From: Neurospora crassa OR74A
Lineage: Eukaryota > Ascomycota > Sordariomycetes > Sordariales > Sordariaceae
Length of the DNA stretch: 64,000 nucleotides
NCBI RefSeq assembly: GCF_000182925.2
Contig: NC_026501.1
Span: forward strand, 1 to 64,000
Direction of reading: 5' to 3'
The notes below the pieces were generated by a model. That model saw only the letters and a list, made by a program, of their open reading frames with translations, had not been told where the DNA came from and searched no databases. The position numbers and the translations under genes are program-made. Below are positions 33,952 through 45,568 of the stretch, in pieces (the stretch's first letter is position 1; each line of letters starts with the position of its first letter).

Positions 33952-36098
33952 TGACAACGCATCGTGCCTCTGCTGAAAGCCTTATCATCTGTCTCTCGGA
34001 AGAGGCCCGGATCTCCGACCTAGATGGCTCCACGAGAGTGAGACAACACGCTCTTTTTAGATGCCCGAAGAGCTTCCAGAACAGGGACAGACATGGTGGT
34101 CAGCCAGCCTTTGTACAAAGCCATTGTTTCCTGAAGCGCTGTCAGTACTTAATCTTGTATCGAGGGAAGGCAGCTTATCTTTCAGTGTGTCATGAGTGGC
34201 TGCAAAAGGGCGGGACTCAGCTATTGTTCGATAGTGACGTGCCAAGACTTATGCTTCTTTACCTGCATGCGAGGGACACTGTGTAAATAGAAAGTGTGTA
34301 AAAAAAAAATGCAAACTATCGCTTGTGATATTGGAGTGAATTGTGCTTGATGGAGATTTGCGGTGAATGGAGATTGTTGACGGAATGTTCTCCTTGGTAC
34401 AATGAGATGGCGCAAAACTGTGAAATTGTGGCTTGAGCGCCAGCCGAAAAAGGGTAAGAAAAAGGGAAGAACAAAGACGGACCAGCAAAAGTGGCGGATA
34501 GTAATTTCTGGACCCCCCCTCCCCGCGCGTACCTGAACGCCAAGCCAAGCCGGGTGTGGCAGGTAGGGGGTCAGATTCATACAATGGGACAAACAGTGGA
34601 GCAGGAGGAGTGACCGGGCCGTTCCTTTGGGTCTCAGTTCTCTCCTCCTCCAGTCCTCTTCCTCCACTTTTCACGTCTCTTCCTCGTTCAGCATTTTCGA
34701 GCAACGTGAGCAACACCAACGTCAAGTGGAATCAGAGGAATAGCGTGGGATCGAGACGACATTCGTCAAGCGCTTCAATCCCCGACACGTGAAGAAGGAA
34801 GAGACAAGCTCAGCCCCCAGCCAAAAATGGAATCAATACTAGCCGCCATTGCTACACAGTGGACATTATACTATGGTATGGTATGCCCCAAGAGGGCAAT
34901 ATGGCCAATATTCTGCCCATTTTCCATATGTTCTCTTGTCATCAACTGCTCTTACTGACACCTCCCCCTGCCTTCCTCCAGAACGGTGGACCATGTACCT
35001 CTATACGACCCTCGCCACAAATCCCTGGTAGGGACTCCGTTTCCTCCAGTCCAACAAGAAACGGAACACATGAACCGTGCCATTGGCATTGGTCAATCAC
35101 ACACTCTTTTGGCTGCTTGAACTTCTCAGGGAGTCTGTGTCAGAGGCCTGACCTGGCAGCCTTTCCCTGTTCAACCCTTCCAGACCATGTGTTGTTAGCG
35201 AGGATCCCGGAATGTTTGCCGTGTCAACAGGGTGGCCAATGGTAACACGGGCGAAATAGGTACCTCCTCGCGATGTACCGTTGCACACATATTGCTGGCA
35301 GTGGATAGGTTACTGAGATACCACCACATCTGGCCATCGTCGATATACATGCCTCAAAACGGTTGTTTGCTCCTGTAACGCTAGGTATTCGACCAAACTC
35401 AGGTAAAGTTCCAAGGGGGTCCCTCATGTCCCCTCCAAGGTACCTCTATGGGCTGTTACACTTTTCTTTTAGACGAGAGGTGGGGGCTCCTTACCCTCGA
35501 CATCCAGCCCGAACTGTCGTGTTCTGTTCAGTCCAGGTCAGCTTTTCTTATCACAAAGTTCAGCTTCCATTGCCAACATGAAAGGCTAGCCCCTCGCCTG
35601 CTATAGAACCTTTTATCCAGTCGAGGAAAACCCGGTCAATCTTTTCTGGCCCGGTATCCCCCCTTACTTTGGCACATTCCCACATTCGCTTGACCCTGAT
35701 TAGACTTCCGACATAACATAGACAGACCGGCACAGAGGAGCAAGTCCCTTGATACCCAAGTAACACAGCAGAGCCACACGGCACCAGGTTTTATCCGACA
35801 TCACCTTACACCACTGTCTCACGGTGTTGGATGCAGATCGCCTAAGGGCAAAAGAAAACACATCCTGTATGCCGATCCCCGTCACATCCTCTAGGAATTC
35901 CGGGGAGGTGTCTTTGAGAACCATGGGCTGACAGATTCATCCATCACAGGCACAAGACCAACTCCATCTACTTCATCCCTGACATCTGCCACGGATTTGG
36001 GTCACCCTGTCTGATCGTTGCTCCCATCTCCCCTCAGTCACTCACTCTCCGGAAGTTTATCGACTGGAAAAGGCGAGGGTTGGATTTCCGTCGCCACC
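33952..36098. other. 2.1-kb intergenic region right of the RIP island
   Basis: Normal composition returns at once. Frames of 60-160 codons on both strands (for example 34249-34725 minus and 33858-34286 plus) lack domains and overlap each other. Upstream of 36099 the plus strand is C/T-rich, fitting a promoter and leader for the GT2 gene. Confidence 0.55.
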
Positions 36099-38857
36099 AT
36101 GGGGATAGGGAGCTATTTCAAGGCCAAGAAGCCGGAGCCGGCAGGCCAACAACACGCTGCCTCAACACCATCGAGAGGTCGTCAACCTTCCATGGGGAAC
36201 ACAAAAGCCGGTCAGGACGATGGCGACATACTCGCCCCTCCGCAGATCCGCTATGGGTCTAGATCTCGCTCGGCAACGCGCTCTATGATGTCGTCAACCA
36301 GCTCGGTGATCTTAGAAGATATCAAGCATGAGGTCATGGTCAACTATCTCTACCAGCAACAATGCTCGTACCTATGGGTAGCAAATGGCAGTGGCGAGAT
36401 CGAGGGTGTGCTTCTTCGAAAATCCAGAGGCCAGTACATGGCCTGCCCGCCGGCCTTGGGGAACTCGCCCTTCGCCATGGCGTGTGCTGCTCTCAATGTT
36501 CAGGTATGATTTCCACGGCAGGGTTGGGTTGTGCCGAGCTAATAGCAAGATTACAGTGTGCAATGACTGTCAACTCACGAGTCATCAAGACCTTCCTCCA
36601 ATGGTCGCCAGATGCTGTCGATGTCCCACTTCTGAACGGCTTGCGAGTCCAAATTCTGCCCACCATCGAAGACCTTCCTCGTGCCAGGAAACACCAGTTT
36701 GCCGCCTTTATCGCGTCAGAGGGGTTGCTGGTGGTTTGGGATGACGACGCACTCCATCTGATCCCGAGAGCCAAGGAAATCGAGTCCGAGCTTATGCAGC
36801 TCGTGTGGAAGACTGGTGAGCCTGGTGAGATGGATGAGAAGGCCAATCCCATTGTAGGTGCTACCGAGATTGACGAGGAAAGCGGCGAGCCGAGGCCCGA
36901 AGCACGACCGGTCCACCTGCTCAACACCTACCTCGTCAGTATTACGATGGCGGTTGTCACAGTGTCTTTGGGAGCAGCCTGGAGGCAGTTGGCGATCGAG
37001 GTCATGGTCGACGGCGATTACGTCCGTTTGGCTCTCGTTGCGCTGGCGCCCGTACAAATCTTCTTCACCCTCTTCTTCGCTCAGGTCATCATCGGCTGTC
37101 TGGCCCAGATCTTTGGTCCCATCAAGCAGCTCTCGGTCAACTCCAGGTTCTACTCGGCCAAGCCACCACCGAGATTGCAGACGGCCGTTCTTCCCCATGT
37201 TACAGTTCAGTGTCCCGTGTACAAGGAGGGCCTCAGTGGTGTCATTGCCCCTACGGTCAAATCCATCAAGCATGCCATGTCCACTTATGAGCTTCAGGGA
37301 GGTTCAGCCAACATGTTCATCAACGACGACGGTCTTCAGTTGCTTTCGGAAGAAGATCGTCAAGCCCGTATTGACTTTTACGCTGACCACAGCATTGGCT
37401 GGGTTGCACGCCCGCGACACGGCGAGAATGGTTTCCAGCGTCGCGGAAAGTTCAAGAAGGCGTCCAACATGAACTATGCCCTCATGATCTCCTGCAAGGT
37501 GGAAGAAAAGCTCGCCCAAGTTCCCAGACACTCCGAGTGGTCGCAGCATGACGAGGCCCAAGCGTATGAAAGGGCGCTAAAGGACGTTCTCGAGGAAAAC
37601 GGTCGGGCTTGGGCCGACGGCAATATCCGCATGGGCGACTATATCCTCCTCATTGACTCCGACACCCGGGTTCCTTCCGACTGCCTTCTGGACGCCGTCT
37701 CCGAAATGGAACAGTCCCCTGACGTTGGTATCATGCAGTTCTCGTCTGGTGTCATGCAAGTGGTGCACACCTACTTCGAAAACGGCATCACCTTCTTCAC
37801 TAACCTCATCTACACGGCCATTCGTTACACCGTCTCCAACGGCGACGTTGCCCCCTTTGTTGGTCACAATGCCATTCTACGCTGGTCCGCCATCCAACAA
37901 GTCTCGTACGAAGACGAAGACGGCTACGAGAAGTTCTGGTCCGAAAGTCACGTGTCCGAAGATTTCGACATGTCTTTGCGCTTGCAATGCAACGATTACA
38001 TCATCCGTTTGGCCGCCTGGGCTGGTGATGGCTTCAAGGAGGGGGTCTCGCTTACCGTGTACGACGAACTGGCTCGCTGGGAAAAGTACGCCTATGGCTG
38101 CAACGAGCTGCTCTTCTACCCCATCAGGAAGTGGATCTGGAAGGGCCCATTCACCCCCCTCTTCCGCCGGTTTCTGTTCTCCAACATCCGCTTCACTTCC
38201 AAGATCACCATCATCTCCTACATCGGCACCTACTATGCCATTGGCGCTGCGTGGATTTTGACGTCCGTCAACTACTTCCTCATGGGCTGGTACAACGGGT
38301 TCCTGGACAAGTACTACGTCGACTCGTGGCAGGTGTGGTTCTCCATCATTCTCGTCTTCAACGGCCTGGGCAATGTCGCGTTGGCCGTGATGAGATACAG
38401 AGTCGGGGAGAGGAGCATTCTGGGGTCGATCCTTGAGAACTTCAAGTGGACGCTCATGTTGGCCATTTTCCTCGGTGGGCTGTCGCTGCATGTGTCTCAG
38501 GCGCTATTGGCGCACATGTTTGAAATTGACATGACGTGGGGTGCGACGAGTAAGGAGGCCGAATTTTCAAATTTCTTTATTGAGGTGCCAAAGGTGTTGA
38601 AAAAGGTAAGCCTCCCCTTCACGCATTAATCTTGTAAGTGAATTTTTGCTGACAGACTTCTCCAACAGTTCAAATTCTCCATGCTCTTCTCCATCGGATT
38701 CATCATCGGCATGGTCATACTCGCCACGGCGCCCTTTATTCCTCACTCGTGGCACATCACCGATTTCGTGGCCATCCTGCCTATGGCAACGGTCGCGGCC
38801 AGCCATCTGTTGTTGCCGCTGGCGTTGAACCCGGCTTTGATGACTTTCTCGTGGTGA
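36099..38857 (+). CDS. Membrane family-2 glycosyltransferase (polysaccharide synthase-like, 880 aa)
   Basis: Exons 36099-36503, 36557-38605 and 38669-38857, all with GTATGA/GTAAGC donors and CAG acceptors. The ATG sits in GCCACCATGG. Residues 1-230 are a fungal-specific N-terminal region. Two membrane segments (YLVSITMAVVTVSLGAAW and LALVALAPVQIFFTLFFAQV) precede the cytosolic GT-A domain, which carries INDDG (about 390), the DxD motif DSDTRVP (about 502), the base motif SEDFDMS (about 602) and ARWEKYAYG in the place of Q/RxxRW. At least five membrane segments follow, completed by exon 3 (MLFSIGFIIGMVILATAPF). This is the architecture of processive chitin/hyaluronan/cellulose-type synthases. 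It resembles the fungal type-2 GTs needed for hyphal growth on surfaces more than classical chitin synthases. The polymer made is unknown. Confidence 0.85.
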
Positions 38858-40949
38858 GGTCGGTTGCATTGAATGGAGTGGAGGCAAATGAAGGGAAACG
38901 TAAAGGATGAACACACATTTCTGGAAAGAATTCTATGGAAGTAATAGGATCCGGTATACTAGGTACTAGAATGGGGATATATCACTTGGAACGGGGATTG
39001 GAGATGGATCTAATGGATCTAATGTGGTTTTTTTTGGGTACATCTAACTGTGGATAATGTCACGAGGGCAAATACCAAATGAACGGGAACAAAGATAAGT
39101 ACCTACATATGAAGAGCTTCTAAATCACTTTGGCTAGGTAGGATGCGGCGGAATATGGTACATCAATGCTAGAAGAAGTTGAACCTACACCAGTAATACA
39201 CATAGCACATCGAGATGCGCTTGTACAATTCTACTTCGCCAAGCCAAGTCCCGCAACCCAAATGATCTCGTATCCGTTTAATCTTGGCGAGTGTGGCTAA
39301 TTGGCTTTTTATGGCCTAATGGAAACCACTATTGTGGCCAGTGAACGATTTGCCCTGCATTCGAGCTAGACTCAAGAGAGCGAGGCGCTTCTTGGGTGGC
39401 TTTGCTATGGCTATGGGCGCCTGTCGTGCAACAGCGATAGGTAATGCGTGCAGTAGTGTATCCTATACCGTCCGTATGCTGTCGTTCGGGATAAGGCTGA
39501 GGTGGGTCCGGGGGGAACGGCAACAACCTCAAGTGCTCTGGCGGTCGCGGTCTGGAGCGGGATAAATGGGTGGGTTGATAGAGTAGGTGGCAATTCATGG
39601 TGAGATTAGTCCTGATTATGTGAATGGATCGTTGCTGGAGTTGTTATGAAAGCGGTGGTGAAGGTGGTAGTGTGAAGATGTAAATCTGTCAAGAACAATT
39701 GCCAGTATCTCTACCTACTTACGACTGTGTCGGAGTCAACTACTAAGTCCCATGGTAGTACTGTACGAGTGGAAATAGATAGGTACTTTCTCGCCTTGCC
39801 TCATTCCTGCGCCCTTTTTTCATCGAGACTCAACAAGTTTCGATGCCGGACTAGCAACAAACACAGGCAGTTACCGGCCCTCCGGCTGCATTTCGCACAT
39901 ACCTACCCAAAAGCACATGCCCTTTACTTGAATTCTTGATCTCTTCATAATCTAACTTGGCCACCTCTCCTACTGCTTGATATCTGGCTCCAGCTTTTTG
40001 CTTTGGGCATACATTGATTGTGCGTCGGGCAGGTACATAGAAAGCGCCGAAAACGTGGCAGGAACATTGGAATCCAGATTTGGGACGCGCATACCTGTAC
40101 TTACCGTACATTGTACCCAAGAACTGGTTCGTGCTCAAAGCAGGTGTCGGATATAGAGTTCATGTATCATCAAACCCGTTAAGAAATCCAAGTCACCATG
40201 AGTTCTCATACCTTGAGGAATACCACAACGCACGTCGGTTGGCACCCTGATACTTCCATGGCCTTTGGCTTGATGAGCTGGGACTTACAAGGCTGAAAGT
40301 GGGTCCATGTCCAGGATCACAGGCCTCAACCGAATGTCACTATCTACGGCACTACAGCATCATCAATCAAGGATTTACCATTGCTGTCACATTAACTGTT
40401 CTACAACACATCTTACGGGAGTCGGGATAACTGTGTTCGTGCGACATTCCGTTATTCCGTGTATCTATCGGGGGTAGGTAGGTAGTTGCTTCCAATCCCA
40501 GAAATGTGGGTATCTCCTACAACATGAAAGCAACAGGTACCACCTGGCCCTATCTTCAATTTACCAAGCATGTTCCGTTCCTTCCAGGCGTGTTCCCGTC
40601 CCCCACCATTTTGTGTGTTCAAGCACCAAAGCAGATTTCTCCATTTGACGAGAGTCAACTACCCCTGGTTTCCTCAACCTCCGAATCGGCGACCAAATCT
40701 TCCACGTCTCCGTTAGTCCTAGAAGAACCATTGGTGGTCTAAAACACCAAGGATACCTGCCACGCCGCAACCTGTCGACAGCACTATAGCGGCCTTCCAC
40801 CGTTCAGCGCCGTGCCAACATCGTTCTCGGGCCGGTATTCGGGCTCCTCGAGCACGGACTGTTCTGTTCGGGCTGGTGAGGGTGATGGATACCTAGGTAC
40901 TCCGAAGCACGCCCAAAATACGGCGGCGTGACGGTTCCGGGTACTCAGA
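38858..40949. other. 2.1-kb intergenic region, convergent gene ends
   Basis: It lies between the 3' ends of the GT2 gene (+) and of Cys-motif gene A (-). Only short frames are present. Several TAGGTACC/GTAGGTAGG words occur (for example 38960, 39100 and 40480). No RNA gene recognised. Confidence 0.55.
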
Positions 40950-42632
40950 TCAATCTCCTCTGTAACCCAACCCTCTGTAAAGAGAACTAACAGCATCCTC
41001 ATTCTCGACCTCCTCCATCTCCTGGTGCTGTTGATGCTGTTGGTGTCCATCCACGAGTATGTTTGATGGCTGGTTGTGGTGGTGAGATTCCTGTTGGCGA
41101 TCCACGTGCACGTGCATACTACCTCCAGTTTGTGCAACACTTGGCCCCAATAGGTCGGGCCATGACATGAAAACCATTGTTGGCGGCGTCATCTGCCCAT
41201 CGCCATCCACCCCGCGCTGCTGCTGCTGCTGGCTATGATAAGCGTAAACGCGATGAGTCTGGACATTGCCATGTGCATGGTGCTGCTGGCCATCCAGTGC
41301 CGGCTCCGGCAGGTTGTAGTCCGGATGCAGGTTGTAGCTTTGGCTCTGACTGTGGTTATGGTTGTGGTGCGTCTGACCCTGACCTTGACCCGCCTCCATT
41401 TCTCTCATCAAAGCAGCAGCCTCATTAGAGGTAGCATGGCCCCCCTCACACTCTTTACACAGTCCCAGCTTCACCTCCACCTTATCCTCAAACTCAAAGT
41501 GAGTGGGACAATCCTCACATTTCCTGTTCCGCTCCTCCTTGGTCATACCTCTTATCTGCAATTCCGCCAAATGGGTAGAGAGAAAACCCGCACAGTCGGC
41601 ATATTTGATCTCAATTTCGTTCCAGTGGATGTATCGCTGGGCGGAACCGAAGTGGCGGGGGTAGAAGCCCGATGGCAAGGCGTCGCGAGTGTCAGAGGAG
41701 CGAATTTCGCCCAGAGTACTATTGATGAGCTCCTCAGCGTAAGGGTTGAGTGCTTGTTGACTGGCGAAGGCGAGCAGGGCGGACATCCAGGCGGAGGGAG
41801 TAAGAGTTCCGTTGGTGGGAGCAGGGAAGGGGCAGTCTTGGCCGATGTATGCGTTGTTGCTGTTGTTGTTATTGTTGTTGGAGCTCGCTGAACCTGACCC
41901 CGAGGTGGAGTGACCGTAGAAGGGGAGGCTCAAGGAGGAAATGGGGGCGATGGGGCTGTAGATCATGCCGTAGTTCCCGGAGGGGAGGCCGGTGTTTGTG
42001 AGGTTGTCATTGTTGTTGTTGCTGGAGCTCGCTGGACCTGAGGCTGAGGCCAAGTGGCCGAAGAAGGGGAGATTTGAAGAATGAGCGGGGGTGATGGGGG
42101 TGTCGATTGTGTCGAAGTTCTCGGAGGAGAAACTGGCAGGGGAACCAGCAGAGGGACTGGCCCAGAGATTGGTGGTTGGATTCGGAGAGATGGAGAAGGA
42201 GGGGGTAGTGGGGATTGAGGCTGATGGTGTGTCTACCTCTACGCTCGAAGAGCCGATGGTGGCCCCGGTGGAGGAAGTCGAAGTGAGGGGGGAGGAAGCC
42301 GGAGAAAAGGGAGAGGCTCCGGCGTTGAGAGCTTGAGGGGTGGCGGTACCGCTGGGAGAGAGAGGCGGGGTTGAAACTGCCACCGTGATTGTCGGGGCGG
42401 CGCTACTGTCTTGGCTGGCGGCATTGAGGTCGTCCTTGTTGCTGTCGCCTTCGCTAGCAGTGTTGGCATTGGCGGGCTGGTTGATATGGTCGTATTCGAA
42501 CGAGCTACTCGCAATGTTGCCTTGTCCCACATTGTCGGCGTTGGCGGCGACGAGGTTGCGCGAGTGGGAACAAGAGCGATGATTCCTCAACACGCAAGAG
42601 CATGCGAAGATGGTCGTGGTCTTATGGCACAT
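40950..42632 (-). CDS. Cys-motif protein A, unrecognised family (560 aa)
   Basis: A single long minus-strand frame that starts directly with MCHKTTTIFACSCVLRN, a Cys/His-rich N-terminus (C2, C11, C13 and a further CSH). A long Ser/Thr/Pro/Ala/Asn-rich disordered middle with poly-Asn runs follows. A conserved block then reads FYPRHFGSAQRYIHWNEIE..., with CAGFLSTHLAEL, KCEDCPTHFEFEDKVEVKLG and LCKECEGGH. The tail is Gln/His-rich. The N-terminal motif and the late block both recur in the paralogue 1.1 kb upstream (43709-44551), which argues that both are real. Paired Cys motifs suggest metal binding, but I know no family for them. Codon use and GC are normal. Confidence 0.7.
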   Translation of the reverse strand: MCHKTTTIFACSCVLRNHRSCSHSRNLVAANADNVGQGNIASSSFEYDHINQPANANTASEGDSNKDDLNAASQDSSAAPTITVAVSTPPLSPSGTATPQALNAGASPFSPASSPLTSTSSTGATIGSSSVEVDTPSASIPTTPSFSISPNPTTNLWASPSAGSPASFSSENFDTIDTPITPAHSSNLPFFGHLASASGPASSSNNNNDNLTNTGLPSGNYGMIYSPIAPISSLSLPFYGHSTSGSGSASSNNNNNNSNNAYIGQDCPFPAPTNGTLTPSAWMSALLAFASQQALNPYAEELINSTLGEIRSSDTRDALPSGFYPRHFGSAQRYIHWNEIEIKYADCAGFLSTHLAELQIRGMTKEERNRKCEDCPTHFEFEDKVEVKLGLCKECEGGHATSNEAAALMREMEAGQGQGQTHHNHNHSQSQSYNLHPDYNLPEPALDGQQHHAHGNVQTHRVYAYHSQQQQQRGVDGDGQMTPPTMVFMSWPDLLGPSVAQTGGSMHVHVDRQQESHHHNQPSNILVDGHQQHQQHQEMEEVENEDAVSSLYRGLGYRGD

Positions 42633-43708
42633 CTTGGCGAGTCTTGTCGTTCTCGACTTTGGTGTCTGGTCGAAGAAAGCTGATGAATAGCAAAAGAAGG
42701 ATCCGAAATTCGTGCGAAGGTCCGCCTTTTATGTGTTTGAGTAACGGCACGGGCGATGGGGCCTATGTCTGGTGCGAGGGGTCGGGGCCAAAGCTGGTTA
42801 TGCCTCTACTTTATGTGCAATATCAAGGTTGAGGCAGCTCCAGTTGTCAATAGCTTTGGCGGGCCTCGAGCGTGCGTCGCGGCCGGAGGTCCGAAATCGA
42901 CAGAGATCGTGCTTCGAGGGGTGAAGGGTGCGCCTCACGATCTGTGCGAGGGTTCGAGACGTGTCCGCTTCTGCAAAGAAGGAAAGGGATCAGTAGAGAT
43001 TCGCGGCGACTGGAGCACGGCTCGGTGAACTGAAGTCCTAACCTACTGGTTTGTTCGTTGGTAGGTATCGGTGGTTGAAAATCGGGATGGTGGCTGCTTC
43101 GAAAATGACCGAGAGGTGGTGGCAGTTGGTCGCAGGAGGAAGAAGACGAGAAAGTTTTGCGACAGAAATGTGCGAGCCCTGTATTGCCTAGAAGTACTCA
43201 AATGTCGAAGGGTGCACTGATGTTGGGATGAAATGCGATTCACCTTGAAATTACTTGACCGAATCCCGCTGCCTCAGGTTTCAGTTTTTGTTGCCCATCG
43301 AATGACGGTCTGCCTGGACTGTGCAGCGAACAGCTATCATGATCATGACAAGTACAGCTTCACTTCCCTTGACTTTCGACTGTTGATTGGTGCCCGAGTT
43401 AGGTTTTCGATTAATAACTGGCCCACAGTATATGATCGACCCGCAGTAGGACACGAGGATGAAGATGAGGAAGTACTCGGGAATAGTTTCAATTCTGTCT
43501 GCCAGCACGCTGTCGGCGATGCTATCATGTTCGTCTGGAATCTTCCTCCCGTTCTGCCTGTACCAGTTCACGCTGCCATACACGCACCTCCATTCCAGGT
43601 TACCTACTTCACTGGACCCCAAACTGGACATCAACCAAATCCTAAAAGACCTAGGTTTGCCGTTGCCAACATAACGGCTCGCATAGCCTTCAAGTCGCCA
43701 ACGAGGCT
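42633..43708. other. Spacer between the two Cys-motif paralogues
   Basis: It holds the promoter of gene A (read leftward) and the 3' region of gene B. A 187-codon plus frame starting at 43233 overlaps gene B and looks like antisense reading. Nothing else recognised. Confidence 0.55.
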
Positions 43709-44551
43709 TCACTCCATATCCATATCCATCCACCTGTTCAACGTCTCCATCATATCCCTCATCCCCTGCTCCATTTCATCCTCAGCCTCAACTTGACGCT
43801 CCTGACCGTGATTCTGAACCTGACCCCGGCCCTGGCCCTGGCCCTGACCATCGCCTCGATCACCACCCTCCAGGTTGCTATCAAACCCATTTTGATTCTG
43901 ATGCATGCCTCTCAAAGCATCCGCATGCACATCTCTGCACTGCTCACACAGTCCCAGCATCTTTACCTCCTTATCCTCGTTTCCAAAGTACTCGGGGCAA
44001 TTCATGTACTCCTCGTCCGAGTTGATGATGGTATCAAGATGCGTAGAGTGGTATGCGGCGCAGGGGAACCACTCGGTTCTCCAGACGTCCCAGTGGACGG
44101 CGCGCTGGACTTGGCCCATTCTACGCTCGTAGAAGAGGCCGTCGATGATGCGGGGCGGCTCGGACTCCTGGGCAGGCGCGGTTGGGGAGGGGGAACGCTC
44201 GTGCTCGTGCTCGGCAGCAAACTCGGGAGCGGAAGCATTGATGGTGTTGCCAGTGTTGGTGTTGGTGCTAGTGGTGGTATTACCGGGCCCCGGGGACGAA
44301 GAAGCAGAAGAAGCAGAGTTGGGGGAGAACGGAGGGGGAGGAGCAAAACCGGGGGGAGGAGCCATGCCGGGGGGTAAAGCAGAAGAAGACGTGGAGGGAA
44401 GGATCAAGGGGCGGGCAAACACCTCGGCGGCCAATTGCTCCATCCTGCTTCTTTCGAACTCGCCTTCGGCGAGACAGACGGAGTGAGGGCAGGCGGAGGT
44501 GTCGCGGAGGAAGCAGCGACAGGCAAAAATGGTGGTTTTTTTGTAGCACAT
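43709..44551 (-). CDS. Cys-motif protein B, paralogue of A (280 aa)
   Basis: A minus-strand frame starting MCYKKTTIFACRCFLRD...CPHSVCL, aligned with the start of protein A; an in-frame Met 22 codons earlier is less likely because A has nothing there. The middle is Pro/Ser/Thr/Asn-rich and shorter than in A. The shared block reads FYERRMGQVQRAVHWDVW..., CAAYHSTHLDTI, NCPEYFGNEDKEVKMLG and LCEQCRDVH. A Gly/Gln/Arg-rich segment and a Met/Asp-rich end follow (ETLNRWMDMDME). The same strand, the adjacent position and two shared blocks point to an old tandem duplication that diverged too far to attract RIP. Function unknown. Confidence 0.7.
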   Translation of the reverse strand: MCYKKTTIFACRCFLRDTSACPHSVCLAEGEFERSRMEQLAAEVFARPLILPSTSSSALPPGMAPPPGFAPPPPFSPNSASSASSSPGPGNTTTSTNTNTGNTINASAPEFAAEHEHERSPSPTAPAQESEPPRIIDGLFYERRMGQVQRAVHWDVWRTEWFPCAAYHSTHLDTIINSDEEYMNCPEYFGNEDKEVKMLGLCEQCRDVHADALRGMHQNQNGFDSNLEGGDRGDGQGQGQGRGQVQNHGQERQVEAEDEMEQGMRDMMETLNRWMDMDME

Positions 44552-45568
44552 TTTGATCGCTTGATCAAGATCTTGAGGGGAAGTGAGTCTGAGTTGAGGA
44601 AATTCTGATGGTTGCAACTTCGCAAGGCTTTTCTGAATCTGAACAGAATCTAATGGTCAGCAGACTGTTTACCTAGATTGCTTTGAGTTGCTGTTCAGTT
44701 ACCAAAGATCAAGCAGCGAGATTTCTTTGTCAACGCTGATGAGTCTTGCCCGAGTAACGTCCGAAGGAAACCTGGGAGGTGCAATGAAAGTTATCTCGTC
44801 ACGAAAAAAAGAAACTGGGGATAAGAGAAGAAAGGAGTACGAGGAGAGAAAGGAGTTTATATATAAACCATGGCTCCGGGGTGTGCCTGTCAAAAAGCCA
44901 TTGACCCAGCATCTCAATAGGACACAACCACTATATGTAGGTACCAGTAGTCTAATGTTATTCAGTGTGACGGCTTGATGTGAAACGAGGATGCAAATAT
45001 AAATATGAAACACACTTCTGCGACACTGCATACCAATCATGACAATAGGTAGCGGGGTGTAATATGAAGAGAACAATGGGCACACGAGACCAGCTATAAG
45101 CAGGATCGGAAGTAATTGTGAAGAAGTCCAAATGGAAAGCATGGGATTCATGAACCAGGGATGCTTGTTGATCAAAAAGATCTCGAGACTTGCAGGTTAC
45201 GTATAGACTATCGTACCTCTAGGAAGGAGAGGCGGACTCGGTCATGGGAGGGGTAAGAACGATGTTGACTTGCGTAGATGCTCAGGAAGCGACCAGTCTA
45301 GGCCTCGATGACCTAAAAAACACGAGCAGGGCAAGAGAAATGACTGTTCATTACACGCTGTCAATAATGAAATGAAGGGTATCTCGAAACATGCCTGATC
45401 TATCATCATCCTCCCCATGTCATCATAAAATTTGCAAACAATGGGACAAACCTTGGGTATGGGCATTACTATCACCGGATGATATCTCCCCCCCCTTCCG
45501 CCATACTGCCTCTTCCGCATCACTTTCACTTCGGTCCCCCTACACTCACCATCATTCGGCGCAGGCCC
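44552..45568. other. Intergenic region upstream of Cys-motif gene B
   Basis: It runs from the start of gene B to the 3' end of the urea transporter gene. Only short frames; no domain or RNA gene seen. Confidence 0.55.
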
